A DNA stretch of 64,000 nt from positions 149,521 to 213,520 of the forward strand of contig NZ_AYWX01000011.1 in NCBI RefSeq assembly GCF_000502875.1. Direction: 5' to 3'. This DNA is from Mesorhizobium sp. L2C084A000. GTDB lineage: Bacteria; Pseudomonadota; Alphaproteobacteria; Rhizobiales; Rhizobiaceae. A model generated the notes under the pieces. It was given only the letters and a program-made list of their open reading frames with translations. It did not search any database and was not told the origin of the DNA. Below, piece after piece: positions 34,733 to 42,581 of this stretch (position 1 is its first letter; every line of letters begins with the position of its first letter). Position numbers and translations under genes: made by a program.

Positions 34733-34812
34733 GCCCCGCGCGATGAACTGCTCCCCCGAAGGTTGATGCCCAACTTTCGGGGGGCAGTTCATCGAGCGGG
34801 GCTTTTCTTTTT
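34733..34812 (+). terminator. Long-stem rho-independent terminator downstream of sodB
   Basis: The two arms (34733-34765 and 34771-34802) form a roughly 30-bp, slightly imperfect stem, followed by TTTTCTTTTTC. It lies 125 bp after the sodB stop, beyond the palindromic element. The stem is much longer than most terminators, so an sRNA ending here is also possible. Confidence 0.75.
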
Positions 34813-34853
34813 CTGCGTCGAGATTCCCGTAACAACAAAGGTCTGGCAAAAAT

Positions 34854-34884
34854 CATCAGGGGGAAGGGAATTTTCCCCCTGATG
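34854..34884. repeat. 12-bp inverted repeat upstream of cytochrome c'
   Basis: CATCAGGGGGAA and TTCCCCCTGATG are perfect complements around a 7-nt loop. It has no T tract and lies 50 bp before the cytochrome gene, so a regulatory site is more likely than a terminator. Confidence 0.7.
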
Positions 34885-34933
34885 CATCCGTTAACGTCCT
34901 GTCCCGAAATGCCTTCATCATGGAGCCAATTGA

Positions 34934-35371
34934 ATGAGAAAGCTTGTTATCGCCATCTCTATGCTCGCACTCGCGGCCTCGGCGGCTTTTGCCGACCCGA
35001 TCCTCGATCGGCAGGCACTGATGAAGGAACGCGGAAAGATCGTCGGCGGCCTGTCGAAAGTGGTCAAGGGCGAGGAACCCTTTGATGCGGCGGCTGTGTT
35101 GACGCAACTTCAGGCGCTGCAGGCGAATGCCGACAAATTCGATGCCGATGCGCTGTTCCCGGCCGGCAGCGACACCGGCGACACCACGGCCTCGCCGAAG
35201 ATCTGGGAAGACATGGCTGGCTTCAAGGCAGCGGAGGACAAATATCTCGCCGACGTCAAGGCTGCGGTCGCTGCGGCTCCCGCCGATGCCGACGCGCTGA
35301 AGGCGCAAGTCGGCGCTATCGGCTCCGATTGCGGCACCTGCCATCAAGGCTACAGAATCAAGAAGGGCTGA
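34934..35371 (+). CDS. Cytochrome c' (class II c-type cytochrome)
   Basis: A 145-residue periplasmic haem protein. Signal peptide about 1-20 with cleavage after AFA. The haem motif C133-GT-C136-H137 is near the C-terminus, as in class II cytochromes c'. Family members bind NO or transfer electrons. The next gene, a diheme cytochrome, begins 9 bp after the stop, so the two are probably co-expressed redox partners. Confidence 0.92.
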   Translation: MRKLVIAISMLALAASAAFADPILDRQALMKERGKIVGGLSKVVKGEEPFDAAAVLTQLQALQANADKFDADALFPAGSDTGDTTASPKIWEDMAGFKAAEDKYLADVKAAVAAAPADADALKAQVGAIGSDCGTCHQGYRIKKG

Positions 35372-35380
35372 TCACCAGCC

Positions 35381-36331
35381 ATGGCGTGGCTGAAAAAACT
35401 TGTCGGCGCCGTCGTCATTCTGGGCGGCGTCGGCGCGGTTGCCGGGTGGGTCCTGTCGGCGCCGGTGAGGCTCGACAGGGAAACTCTGGCCAAGCTCGGT
35501 CCTGGCGACGCTGCCAAGGGCAAGCGCATCTTTTATGCCGGCGGTTGCACATCCTGCCATGCAAAGCCGGGCTCACAGGGCGACACGCGGCTTCAGCTCG
35601 TTGGGGGCCTCGAACTCAAGACGCCCTTCGGAACCTTCGTGCCGCCCAACATTTCGCAAGATCCCAAGGACGGTATCGGCGCATGGTCTGTCGAGGACCT
35701 CGCCAATGCCATGCTGAAGGGCGTGTCGCCTTCTGGTGAGCATTTTTATCCGGCGTTTCCCTATGCATCCTACGCGCGCATGAATCCGGCCGACATTGGC
35801 GATCTCTATGCCTTCTTGAAGACGTTGCCGGCCGTCGCCGGCAAGGCGCCGGGCAATTCGCTCGATTTCCCCTTCGATATCCGCCGCGGCATCGGCCTGT
35901 GGAAATTGCTCTACCTCAGCGACCAGCCGGTTGTTGCCTTCCCCGAAGGCACGCCTGATCCGGTGATATCAGGCCGCTACCTGGTCGAAGGGCCAGGCCA
36001 TTGCGGCGAATGCCACACGCCGCGCGATCTTGCGGGCGGCACGAAGAAGAACGAATGGCTGGCGGGCGCCGTGGCCGCGGAAGGCAGTGGCGTCGTGCCG
36101 AACATCACATCAGGCGAGGGCGGTCTCGCCGAATGGTCGGAGGCAGATATCGCCAACTATCTCGAAACCGGCTTCACGCCCGATTTCGATTCGGTCGGCG
36201 GCGCCATGGTCGACGTCCAGCGGAACATGGCCGAACTGACGCCGCAGGACCGTGCGGCCATCGCCGCCTATCTGAAGGCGATCCCGGCGCATCCAAACGG
36301 CTATCCGGCCCGCAAGAAGACGGCGAACTAG
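35381..36331 (+). CDS. Diheme c-type cytochrome, membrane-anchored
   Basis: A 316-residue protein with an N-terminal hydrophobic anchor (about 7-26) and two haem motifs, C56-TS-C59-H60 and C208-GE-C211-H212, each in a class I domain. It resembles cytochrome subunits of periplasmic dehydrogenases. No dehydrogenase gene is adjacent; cytochrome c' is immediately upstream. It probably passes electrons toward a terminal oxidase. The stop overlaps the convergent SET gene by 4 bp. Confidence 0.9.
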   Translation: MAWLKKLVGAVVILGGVGAVAGWVLSAPVRLDRETLAKLGPGDAAKGKRIFYAGGCTSCHAKPGSQGDTRLQLVGGLELKTPFGTFVPPNISQDPKDGIGAWSVEDLANAMLKGVSPSGEHFYPAFPYASYARMNPADIGDLYAFLKTLPAVAGKAPGNSLDFPFDIRRGIGLWKLLYLSDQPVVAFPEGTPDPVISGRYLVEGPGHCGECHTPRDLAGGTKKNEWLAGAVAAEGSGVVPNITSGEGGLAEWSEADIANYLETGFTPDFDSVGGAMVDVQRNMAELTPQDRAAIAAYLKAIPAHPNGYPARKKTAN

Positions 36332-36735
36332 ACCGGGTCTGCGGATAACAGGTGGCGGTCGCCGAGAAAATCGAAGCCCGTTTCGAAGAAATGGTTGTAG
36401 TTGCAGGTCAGCTCTTCGCCAGGCGCGATGTCGCGCAGCGCAAAGCTCTCCTCGGGTGAGGAGACGTCGCAGTTCGGCTCGTCGGCATGGTTCATATAGC
36501 GCGCGTCGTCGGCTTCGAAGACGATGTAGTTCGGATCGCGGCGGTCGGGATAGGAGTAGCGATCGAGATAGCTCTTCACCGGGCCGGCCACGCGCTCATA
36601 AGTCTCGACCTCGATGAGCCGATCGAACCTTGGGTCCAGCTTCCAGATCAGAGTGCCGCGAGGAATGTGGTTCTTGGCAAAGACGCCGATTCCCTGGATA
36701 GGCGATTTGTCGAGATAGACGTCGACGAGCAGCAT
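36328..36735 (-). CDS. SET domain protein
   Basis: A 135-residue protein made almost entirely of a SET domain: GIGVFAKNHIPRGTLIW at the start, RYMNHADEPNC in the middle, and EELTCNYNHFF at the end. SET domains are mostly lysine methyltransferases; bacterial versions have few known targets. The NHxxxPNC and Tyr motifs are intact, so activity is plausible. Confidence 0.88.
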   Translation of the reverse strand: MLLVDVYLDKSPIQGIGVFAKNHIPRGTLIWKLDPRFDRLIEVETYERVAGPVKSYLDRYSYPDRRDPNYIVFEADDARYMNHADEPNCDVSSPEESFALRDIAPGEELTCNYNHFFETGFDFLGDRHLLSADPV

Positions 36736-36893
36736 AATGGACCTTTACGCGATTGGAGGCTGTCAGGCCGGGAAAAGCCGCGCACTGGGTAGCGCGCGGT
36801 CACCGCAATTGCGAGTGAAAATGAGCAACGGGAACTTCAAAAAGTCCTGATCACCCAGCCCTCCGGAAAGGGCGCGTCGATCATCGTCTGGAG

Positions 36894-37520
36894 TCAGCGT
36901 TGCTGCAGCGCCAGACGGACGCCCAAAGCGCAGTAGATGCCGCCGACAACTTTGCCCTGCCATCGTAACACTGACGGATTTCGGCGCAGGAGCGTGCCGA
37001 GCCGGCCAGCGCTCACGGCAAAGACGACCGTGCTGAAAAGGCCCAGTACGACGAAGATGACCCCCAACGCGGCCATCTGAAGCATCACCGTTCCGTTTTC
37101 AGGCCGCACGAACTGAGGCAGGAAGGCGAGGAAGAACAGAGCGGTTTTGGGGTTGAGCACTTCGGTCAGGACAGCCTGTCGAAACGCCTTGCCGGCAGAG
37201 ATCGCAAGCGCGCCGGCAGCCGGATTGGCCGGTGTTTTCTCCATGATCGCGCGAATGCCGAGATAGATCAGGTAGGCCGCGCCGATGTACTTTATGACGA
37301 TGAACAGCGTCGCCGACGCGGCGATGACCGCCGATATGCCGATCATCGCCATGACGGTGTGAAAGACATCGCCGGCAGCGATCCCGGCGCCCGTCGCGAT
37401 GCCGACCTTGGTTCCGGAACTCGTTGCCCGGGCGATCGTCAGCAGGGTGGCGGGGCCTGGAATGAAGACGAAGCCGAAAACGACCGCGATGTAAGCGATC
37501 AGAGTGGTGAGGTCGATCAT
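36894..37520 (-). CDS. LysE/RhtB family amino acid exporter
   Basis: A 208-residue inner-membrane protein with about six hydrophobic segments. Typical motifs are the N-terminal VFGFVFIPGPATLLTIARA and the central LNPKTALFFLAFLPQFV. The substrate is unknown; the family exports lysine, threonine or homoserine lactone. The start overlaps the ptrB stop by 4 bp, so it may remove amino acids released by peptide degradation. Confidence 0.9.
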   Translation of the reverse strand: MIDLTTLIAYIAVVFGFVFIPGPATLLTIARATSSGTKVGIATGAGIAAGDVFHTVMAMIGISAVIAASATLFIVIKYIGAAYLIYLGIRAIMEKTPANPAAGALAISAGKAFRQAVLTEVLNPKTALFFLAFLPQFVRPENGTVMLQMAALGVIFVVLGLFSTVVFAVSAGRLGTLLRRNPSVLRWQGKVVGGIYCALGVRLALQQR

Positions 37521-39640
37521 TTGTTGGTTGCTCCCGTAGGCTGCGCCTTGCCCATCACTTTCAGCGCGAAGGAATAGGTGTAGGCGATCTCTTCCAGCCG
37601 CGAAAACCGGCCGGAAGCGCCGGCATGGCCCGAATCCATGTTGATCTTGAACAGAACCGGATTGTCCCCGCTCTTGCGATCACGCAGGCGGGCCACCCAT
37701 TTGGCCGGTTCCCAGTAGGTGACGCGCGGATCGGTGAGACCGGCCAGCGCCAGGATCGGCGGATAGTCGTGATCAGCGACATTGTCATAGGGCGAGTAGG
37801 CGGCAATGGTCCGGTAGTCGTCGGCGGACGCGATCGGATTGCCCCATTCGGGCCATTCCGGCGGCGTCAGCGGCAGGGTCGCATCGAGCATGGTGGTGAG
37901 CACATCGACGAAGGGAACCTCGGCGACAATGCCGCCAAAACAATCCGGCGCCATGTTGGCGACGGCACCCATCAGCATGCCGCCGGCCGAACCGCCCTGC
38001 GCGACGATACGGTCATGCGCCGTGTAACGCTCCGTGACCAGATGGCGCGCGACGGCGATGAAATCGGTGAACGTGTTCATCTTGTTCTCCCGCTTGCCCT
38101 CATCGTACCAGCCATAGCCCTTGTCCTTGCCGCCGCGAACGTGAGCGATGGCGAAGACGAAGCCACGGTCGACCAGCGAGAACCAGTTGGTGTTGAAGGC
38201 GGCCGGCACGGTGATGCCATAGGAGCCGTAGCCATAAAGCAGGCAAGGTGCGGATCCATCCAGCGGCGTGTCGCGATGATGCAAAAGCGAGATCGGCACC
38301 AGTTCGCCGTCGCTGGCCGGCGCCATCAGGCGCCGCGTGACATAGTGGTCCGCATCATGGCCGGACGGCACTTCCTGGGTCTTCAGCAGCACCCGCTCGC
38401 GGGTGCGCATATTGTAGTCGAACACCTGCGCCGGCGTCGTCATCGACGAGTAGGAAAAGCGCATGATCTCGGTGTCGTACTCATAAGAACCCGACAGTCC
38501 GAGCGAGAAGGCCTCCTCGTCGAGGGACAGAAGATGCTCCTCGCCGCTGATCCGGTCGCGCACGACGATGCGCGGCAGGCCTTCCTTGCGTTCGAGCCGG
38601 ACCATGTGGTCCCTGAAGCCGATCACCGACAGGATCAGCCGACCGGGCTCATGCGGCACCAGTTCCTGCCAGTTGGCGCGCACGGGATCGCCCGCCGGTG
38701 CCGTCATGATCTTGAAGTCCTTGGCGCCGTCGGCATTGGTCAGGATGAAGAAGATATCGCCGCCTTCTTCCAACTCGTACTGAAGGCCAATCTCGCGCGG
38801 CGACACCAGTTTCGGCTCGGCAAACGGATCGTCGGCGCGCATCAGGCGGTATTCCGAGGTCTCGTGATCGTTGATGCCGATCATGATCCACTCGTTGTTG
38901 CGGGTGCCGTCGACATTCATGAAGAAGCCGGGATCGGTTTCCTCATAGATCAGCTGGTCGCTTTGCGGGCTGTCGCCAAGCGCATGGAACAGCACCTTCG
39001 ACGGGCGGTGGTTGGGATCGAGACGTGTATAGAAGAAGCCGTCATTGCCGGCGTTCCAGACACCTGAACCGCCGGTGTCGGGGATCTGGTCCTCAAGCTC
39101 CCTGCCGTCGGCAAGGTCACGCACGCGAAGCGTGTAGAATTCGGAGCCCTTGTCGTCGAATGCCCAAAGCAGCCTTGCGTGGTCGGCCGAATGGTCGACA
39201 CCACCAAGACGGAAATAGGCCTTGCCCGCGGCCTCTGCGTCGCCATCGAGCAGGATATGCTCGGCACCGCCGTCGCGTGGCATACGGAAATAGCGCGGCT
39301 GCTCGCCACCAAGCTTGAAGGACGAGCCATAGGCATAGGGTCCGTCCTTCATCGGCACGGAAGAATCGTCTTCCTTGATACGGCCCTTCATCTCCTTGAA
39401 AAGCTGCTTCTGCAGTTCGGCCGTGTCGGCCATCAGCTTCGACTGGTACGCGTTCTCCGCCTCGAGTTCTGCGCGGATTCCCGCATCGAGCAATGACGGG
39501 TCGCGGAACATCTCCTGCCAATTGCCGGCCCGCAGCCAGGCATAGTCGTCGGTTCGCGTGATGCCGTGATGCGTGTCGGAAACCGGCCGCTTCTCGGGCG
39601 TAGGCGGGCTGACGATCGGAAATATGGATGTCTTGGTCAT
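37517..39640 (-). CDS. ptrB: Oligopeptidase B (S9A serine peptidase)
   Basis: A 707-residue cytoplasmic peptidase cutting after Lys/Arg in short peptides. The N-terminal beta-propeller is followed by a catalytic domain with the Ser nucleophile in GGSAGGMLMG and the His in DSGHAGASGR. The start at 39640 is chosen because the next upstream starts would translate the tandem repeats at 39656-39706. It is translationally coupled with the LysE gene. Confidence 0.9.
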   Translation of the reverse strand: MTKTSIFPIVSPPTPEKRPVSDTHHGITRTDDYAWLRAGNWQEMFRDPSLLDAGIRAELEAENAYQSKLMADTAELQKQLFKEMKGRIKEDDSSVPMKDGPYAYGSSFKLGGEQPRYFRMPRDGGAEHILLDGDAEAAGKAYFRLGGVDHSADHARLLWAFDDKGSEFYTLRVRDLADGRELEDQIPDTGGSGVWNAGNDGFFYTRLDPNHRPSKVLFHALGDSPQSDQLIYEETDPGFFMNVDGTRNNEWIMIGINDHETSEYRLMRADDPFAEPKLVSPREIGLQYELEEGGDIFFILTNADGAKDFKIMTAPAGDPVRANWQELVPHEPGRLILSVIGFRDHMVRLERKEGLPRIVVRDRISGEEHLLSLDEEAFSLGLSGSYEYDTEIMRFSYSSMTTPAQVFDYNMRTRERVLLKTQEVPSGHDADHYVTRRLMAPASDGELVPISLLHHRDTPLDGSAPCLLYGYGSYGITVPAAFNTNWFSLVDRGFVFAIAHVRGGKDKGYGWYDEGKRENKMNTFTDFIAVARHLVTERYTAHDRIVAQGGSAGGMLMGAVANMAPDCFGGIVAEVPFVDVLTTMLDATLPLTPPEWPEWGNPIASADDYRTIAAYSPYDNVADHDYPPILALAGLTDPRVTYWEPAKWVARLRDRKSGDNPVLFKINMDSGHAGASGRFSRLEEIAYTYSFALKVMGKAQPTGATNK

Positions 39641-39655
39641 TGCGTCTCGCTTTGG

Positions 39656-39706
39656 CAGTATCTTGAATGGGCCAGTATCTTGAATAGGCCAGTATCTTGA
39701 ATGGAC
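39656..39706. repeat. Three tandem 17-bp repeats upstream of ptrB
   Basis: CAGTATCTTGAATGGGC repeats three times with a 17-bp period (39656, 39673, 39690) and one or two changes per unit. It begins 16 bp upstream of the ptrB start on the opposite side of the ribosome site, so it is in the leader or promoter. A partial fourth unit, ATCTTGAACGGC, follows near 39724. Confidence 0.95.
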
Positions 39707-39821
39707 CATCTCAAATGGAGAAAGATCTTGAACGGCGAATGAACACGCCACTCAGGGCAGGTTCAAGAGCCACAGCGTATGGGTTGTGTCGGCTCCAGGA
39801 GATGAGCCGGGAGGAGAGATG

Positions 39822-40190
39822 ATGACTATTTGGTCTCGGACTGCTGCGGCTTTCGCCGTTGCTTCACTAACTCTGGCCTTTGCCGGCCAGTCTCATGCGA
39901 CCGTATTCGCGGCTTGGCAAGTGGCCAATGTGCCGTTCGGCGATACGCTCAACGTACGCAAATACCCTTCGGGCACATCCCAGAAGCAGGCGGGATATCC
40001 GAACGGGACCGTTCTGCAGATGACCGGGCGATGCACCGGCGGAATAAACCTGCTCGACATCGCCAACCAGCCGGCATGGAAGCAGGAACAGAAGATTCGC
40101 TATCGCTGGTGCGAAGTCTGGCATGATCCGGCCCAGAACGGCAATTTCATCACCGGCTGGGCCTATGGCAAATACATCACCCCGCATTGA
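39822..40190 (+). CDS. Secreted SH3-like hypothetical protein
   Basis: A 122-residue protein with a signal peptide (about 1-26, ending SHA). A short SH3b-like domain follows: NVPFGDTLNVRKYPSG and the C-terminal GWAYGKYI. Two Cys (near GRCTGG and RWCEVW) may form a disulfide. It is probably periplasmic, possibly binding the cell wall. A GGGAGGAG site precedes; an ATG one codon earlier (39819) is also possible. Confidence 0.78.
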   Translation: MTIWSRTAAAFAVASLTLAFAGQSHATVFAAWQVANVPFGDTLNVRKYPSGTSQKQAGYPNGTVLQMTGRCTGGINLLDIANQPAWKQEQKIRYRWCEVWHDPAQNGNFITGWAYGKYITPH

Positions 40191-40629
40191 TTGACGCGGC
40201 AGCAATCAGCCGATCGGTTGGATGACAGGCATGCATGATGCTTGCGTATGACCACGGCAACCTACGGTTTTGTGGATAAATGTGAACAACCAATATTGCT
40301 CGGGCGATAGCCAAGCAAGATCAAACATTAAAACCCGTGTCGTGAGTTGCCACGAATGTAACGGCGATCTGACGTTACGTCAGCCGCCGCCGGCGGAGCG
40401 CGAAATATCGATAAATTACACAATGCACGAAAGATTGAAGCTGATCGTGGAATAATTGATCAATATCGTTCAATATAGCGTAAGGGCCGAATTGACTTAC
40501 TTGGTCTGCGCGCCCATTGATGTGCCCGCGACACGAATCGTAGAAACTCTACCTGCACAAAATTCGTGCGATGCCCTGCTTGTAAAAAAGGGCGCAGATC
40601 GATGTAACTCTTGTTGGGGCCCGAAGACC
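40191..40629. other. A/T-rich region upstream of mucR
   Basis: Some 440 bp with more A/T and TA steps than its surroundings, especially 40390-40500 (AATATCGATAAATTACAC region). MucR/Ros proteins bind A/T-rich, TA-step DNA and often repress their own gene, so this is a likely autoregulatory promoter. Short ORFs here have no ribosome site or recognisable content. Confidence 0.55.
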
Positions 40630-41055
40630 ATGGATATTGTCGAAACACCTTCCAGAAACAGCGATGCGCTGATCGAATTGACCGCCGATGTGGTGGCCGC
40701 CTATGTCAGCAACAATCCCGTGCCGGTCGGCGAATTGCCGAACCTGATATCCGATGTCCATGCTGCGCTCGGGCGTGTGGGCGGAACCGCCGAACAGCCG
40801 CCTGCCGACAAGCAGAAGCCGGCGGTCAACCCGAAGCGGTCGGTTCATGACGACTACATCGTTTGCCTTGAAGACGGCAAGAAGTTCAAGTCGCTGAAGC
40901 GTCATTTGATGACCCACTATGACCTGACACCGGATCAGTATCGCGAAAAGTGGAACCTTGACCCGACCTATCCGATGGTTGCACCCAACTATGCGGCTGC
41001 CCGGTCACAGCTTGCCAAGAAGATGGGCCTCGGCCGCAAGCGCAAAGCGCGGTAA
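40630..41055 (+). CDS. mucR: MucR/Ros-family transcriptional regulator
   Basis: A 141-residue prokaryotic zinc-finger regulator of exopolysaccharide and symbiosis genes. The DNA-binding region is at residues 76-115 (FKSLKRHLMTHYDLTPDQYR). The expected C-x2-C pair is C79-L-E-D82, so the second ligand is Asp; H92 and H96 follow. Asp variants and zinc-free variants have been described in Mesorhizobium. The start at 40630 gives the usual family length; an upstream start would add 58 unrelated residues. Confidence 0.92.
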   Translation: MDIVETPSRNSDALIELTADVVAAYVSNNPVPVGELPNLISDVHAALGRVGGTAEQPPADKQKPAVNPKRSVHDDYIVCLEDGKKFKSLKRHLMTHYDLTPDQYREKWNLDPTYPMVAPNYAAARSQLAKKMGLGRKRKAR

Positions 41056-41063
41056 TCGCTGCC

Positions 41064-41140
41064 AGAGCAATTCCAGGAAAAATGTGAAACGGTTTTCCCG
41101 GGAAAGCGCATAGAGCTTTCCCTTGGGAATTGCGTTAAAA
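41064..41140. repeat. Rhizobial intergenic palindrome (AGAGCAATTCCAGG type), copy 1
   Basis: Begins AGAGCAATTCCAGGAAAAA and ends GGGAATTGCGTTAAAA. Its ends are complementary, and it contains a nested stem GGGAAAGC/GCTTTCCC (41100-41107 with 41115-41122). A second, shorter copy is at 45188-45240. It lies between mucR and its terminator. Confidence 0.8.
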
Positions 41141-41162
41141 TAAGCCAGATCGGATCGACATC

Positions 41163-41192
41163 AACGGCGCCTTCGGGCGCCGTTTGATTTTT
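41163..41192 (+). terminator. Rho-independent terminator after mucR
   Basis: Stem AACGGCGCC/GGCGCCGTT with a TTCG tetraloop, followed by TGATTTTT. Positioned between mucR and the convergent sufE, it may serve both directions but has the T run on the plus strand. Confidence 0.85.
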
Positions 41193-41226
41193 GCGCGCCG
41201 CGACGCGCGGATCGGGTATGGAGGTG

Positions 41227-41655
41227 TCAGGCGGTCTGCTTGAGCGCTGCCTCGGCGTCGCGCTTGATGCGCTTGACCATCGAGCGAAGGCCGTTGGCGC
41301 GCTGCGGCGACAGATGTTCGTCGAGGCCGAGTTCTTTCAATGTCGCTTCCGCATCGGTCTGCTGGATTTCGCTGGCGGTCCTGCCGGAAAACAGCGCCAG
41401 CATGATCGCAACCAGTCCACGCACGATGTGAGCGTCCGAATCGCCGGTGAAGGTGACGATCGGGTCGGTCCCGGCTCCGCGTTCGGTGGTCAGCCAGACC
41501 TGGCTCACGCATCCCGGCACCTTGTTGGCGGTGCTGCGCTGCTCGTCGGGAAATGGCGGCAGCGCCTCGCCGAGTTCGATGACATAGCGATAGCGGTCTT
41601 CCCATTCCTCGAGGAACGAAAAATCGTCGCGGATCGTCTGGATCGTGGTGGTCAT
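41227..41655 (-). CDS. sufE: SufE-family Fe-S cluster sulfur acceptor
   Basis: A 142-residue protein that accepts sulfur from SufS cysteine desulfurase. The active Cys is in KVPGCVSQVW near residue 51, with the typical RYRYVIELG start and SPQRANGLRSM end. The rest of suf is not in this window. The ATG at 41655 gives the usual length. Confidence 0.93.
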   Translation of the reverse strand: MTTTIQTIRDDFSFLEEWEDRYRYVIELGEALPPFPDEQRSTANKVPGCVSQVWLTTERGAGTDPIVTFTGDSDAHIVRGLVAIMLALFSGRTASEIQQTDAEATLKELGLDEHLSPQRANGLRSMVKRIKRDAEAALKQTA

Positions 41656-41754
41656 GGCCCGGATATAGTCACGCGGCGGCGCCGCGTCACGGAAAAACAA
41701 GGACACCGCGGGCGTCGAGAGGGCAGACAGCCCGCGGTGCGCCGTCGAAACGGC

Positions 41755-42108
41755 TTAATTCTGAGGCGGCAGGTTGACGGTCTCGGGCAAGACGATTTCT
41801 TCGGGCAGGCTGCCGGTCATCGTGGATGTGTCGGGGCTGGCGGCGGACTTGTCGTCCATTATCGCTGCCGCGATCTTGGCGGTCTCCTTGGCGCGGGCGG
41901 TGATGGTGTGCATTGCCGACTTGCCGGTCTCGCAGACATCGGGCTTGCGTTCGCAAATGCCGGCGATATCGCCAACCGCTTCGCGTGCCGCAAACAAGGC
42001 CTGGATCGGCCCGACGCTTTCGCGGCCCGATTCATCGGGGCCGACAGTCAGCGGCAGCGCCAGCAGCACCAGCGAAAACCAGAAAGCCATTCTTATGAGG
42101 AAGACCAT
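41755..42108 (-). CDS. DUF5330-type membrane-anchored protein
   Basis: A 117-residue protein with an N-terminal hydrophobic segment (MVFLIRMAFWFSLVLLALPL) and a soluble part with two Cys (GICERKPDVCETG) probably forming a disulfide in the periplasm. I recognise the type as a Rhizobiales-specific family of unknown function. It is upstream of and divergent from the DivJ-like kinase. The start at 42108 follows a GAGGG-like site. Confidence 0.8.
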   Translation of the reverse strand: MVFLIRMAFWFSLVLLALPLTVGPDESGRESVGPIQALFAAREAVGDIAGICERKPDVCETGKSAMHTITARAKETAKIAAAIMDDKSAASPDTSTMTGSLPEEIVLPETVNLPPQN

Positions 42109-42581
42109 GCCCTTGCCCTCTCGTCGTGACCGGATCATGCATCCATATGGCATGACCTCTTTTGTAGGCAGGATCTTGGCACACAGGCGCAAAGGACGGC
42201 TTGCAGGCAAAGAGAGAATTTTCCTCAAATTTTAGGCAAATTCGAGACGAAGCGTTCTGCAATCGTTTTGTCTCAATTGCCAGTGATTTTCCTTAACAAC
42301 AAATAACCATATATCCCCATGATTTTCCTGTATTTTTCTTGGAATGTGGAAGTCCGAGTGCCGTGTGCGTCTGTCCGATAGGTGCCGTCGCCGGATAACT
42401 CTCCGTTTACTATGGCTGCATTTGCCCGTGCTTTCGGCGGCCGGCATCCCGATATTTGCCGCAGGCCAGGGCCTTGGTCGGCCCTGCCTTATCCATTCCT
42501 TAAACGCTGGATGCGAGTTTCAAAGCCAACCAGAACCATCTGCAAAGCAGAGCTGTCCACGACAAGTGCGAGTGCGTTGAG
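42109..42581. other. Divergent intergenic region upstream of the DivJ-like kinase
   Basis: About 470 bp between the DUF5330 gene and the kinase. The part 42270-42350 is A/T-rich (TTAACAACAAATAACCATATAT) and is the best promoter candidate. A 67-codon ORF at 42382-42585 has no ribosome site and an Arg/Pro-rich product, and I do not call it. Confidence 0.5.

Noticed and set aside
37625..39067. 480-codon ORF antisense to ptrB
   Set aside because: It lies opposite a clear oligopeptidase gene. The translation is Arg/His/Gly-rich with no known domain, a codon-bias shadow of GC-rich coding DNA.
40270..40455. 61-codon ORF before mucR
   Set aside because: No ribosome site and no known content; it lies in the A/T-rich regulatory region.
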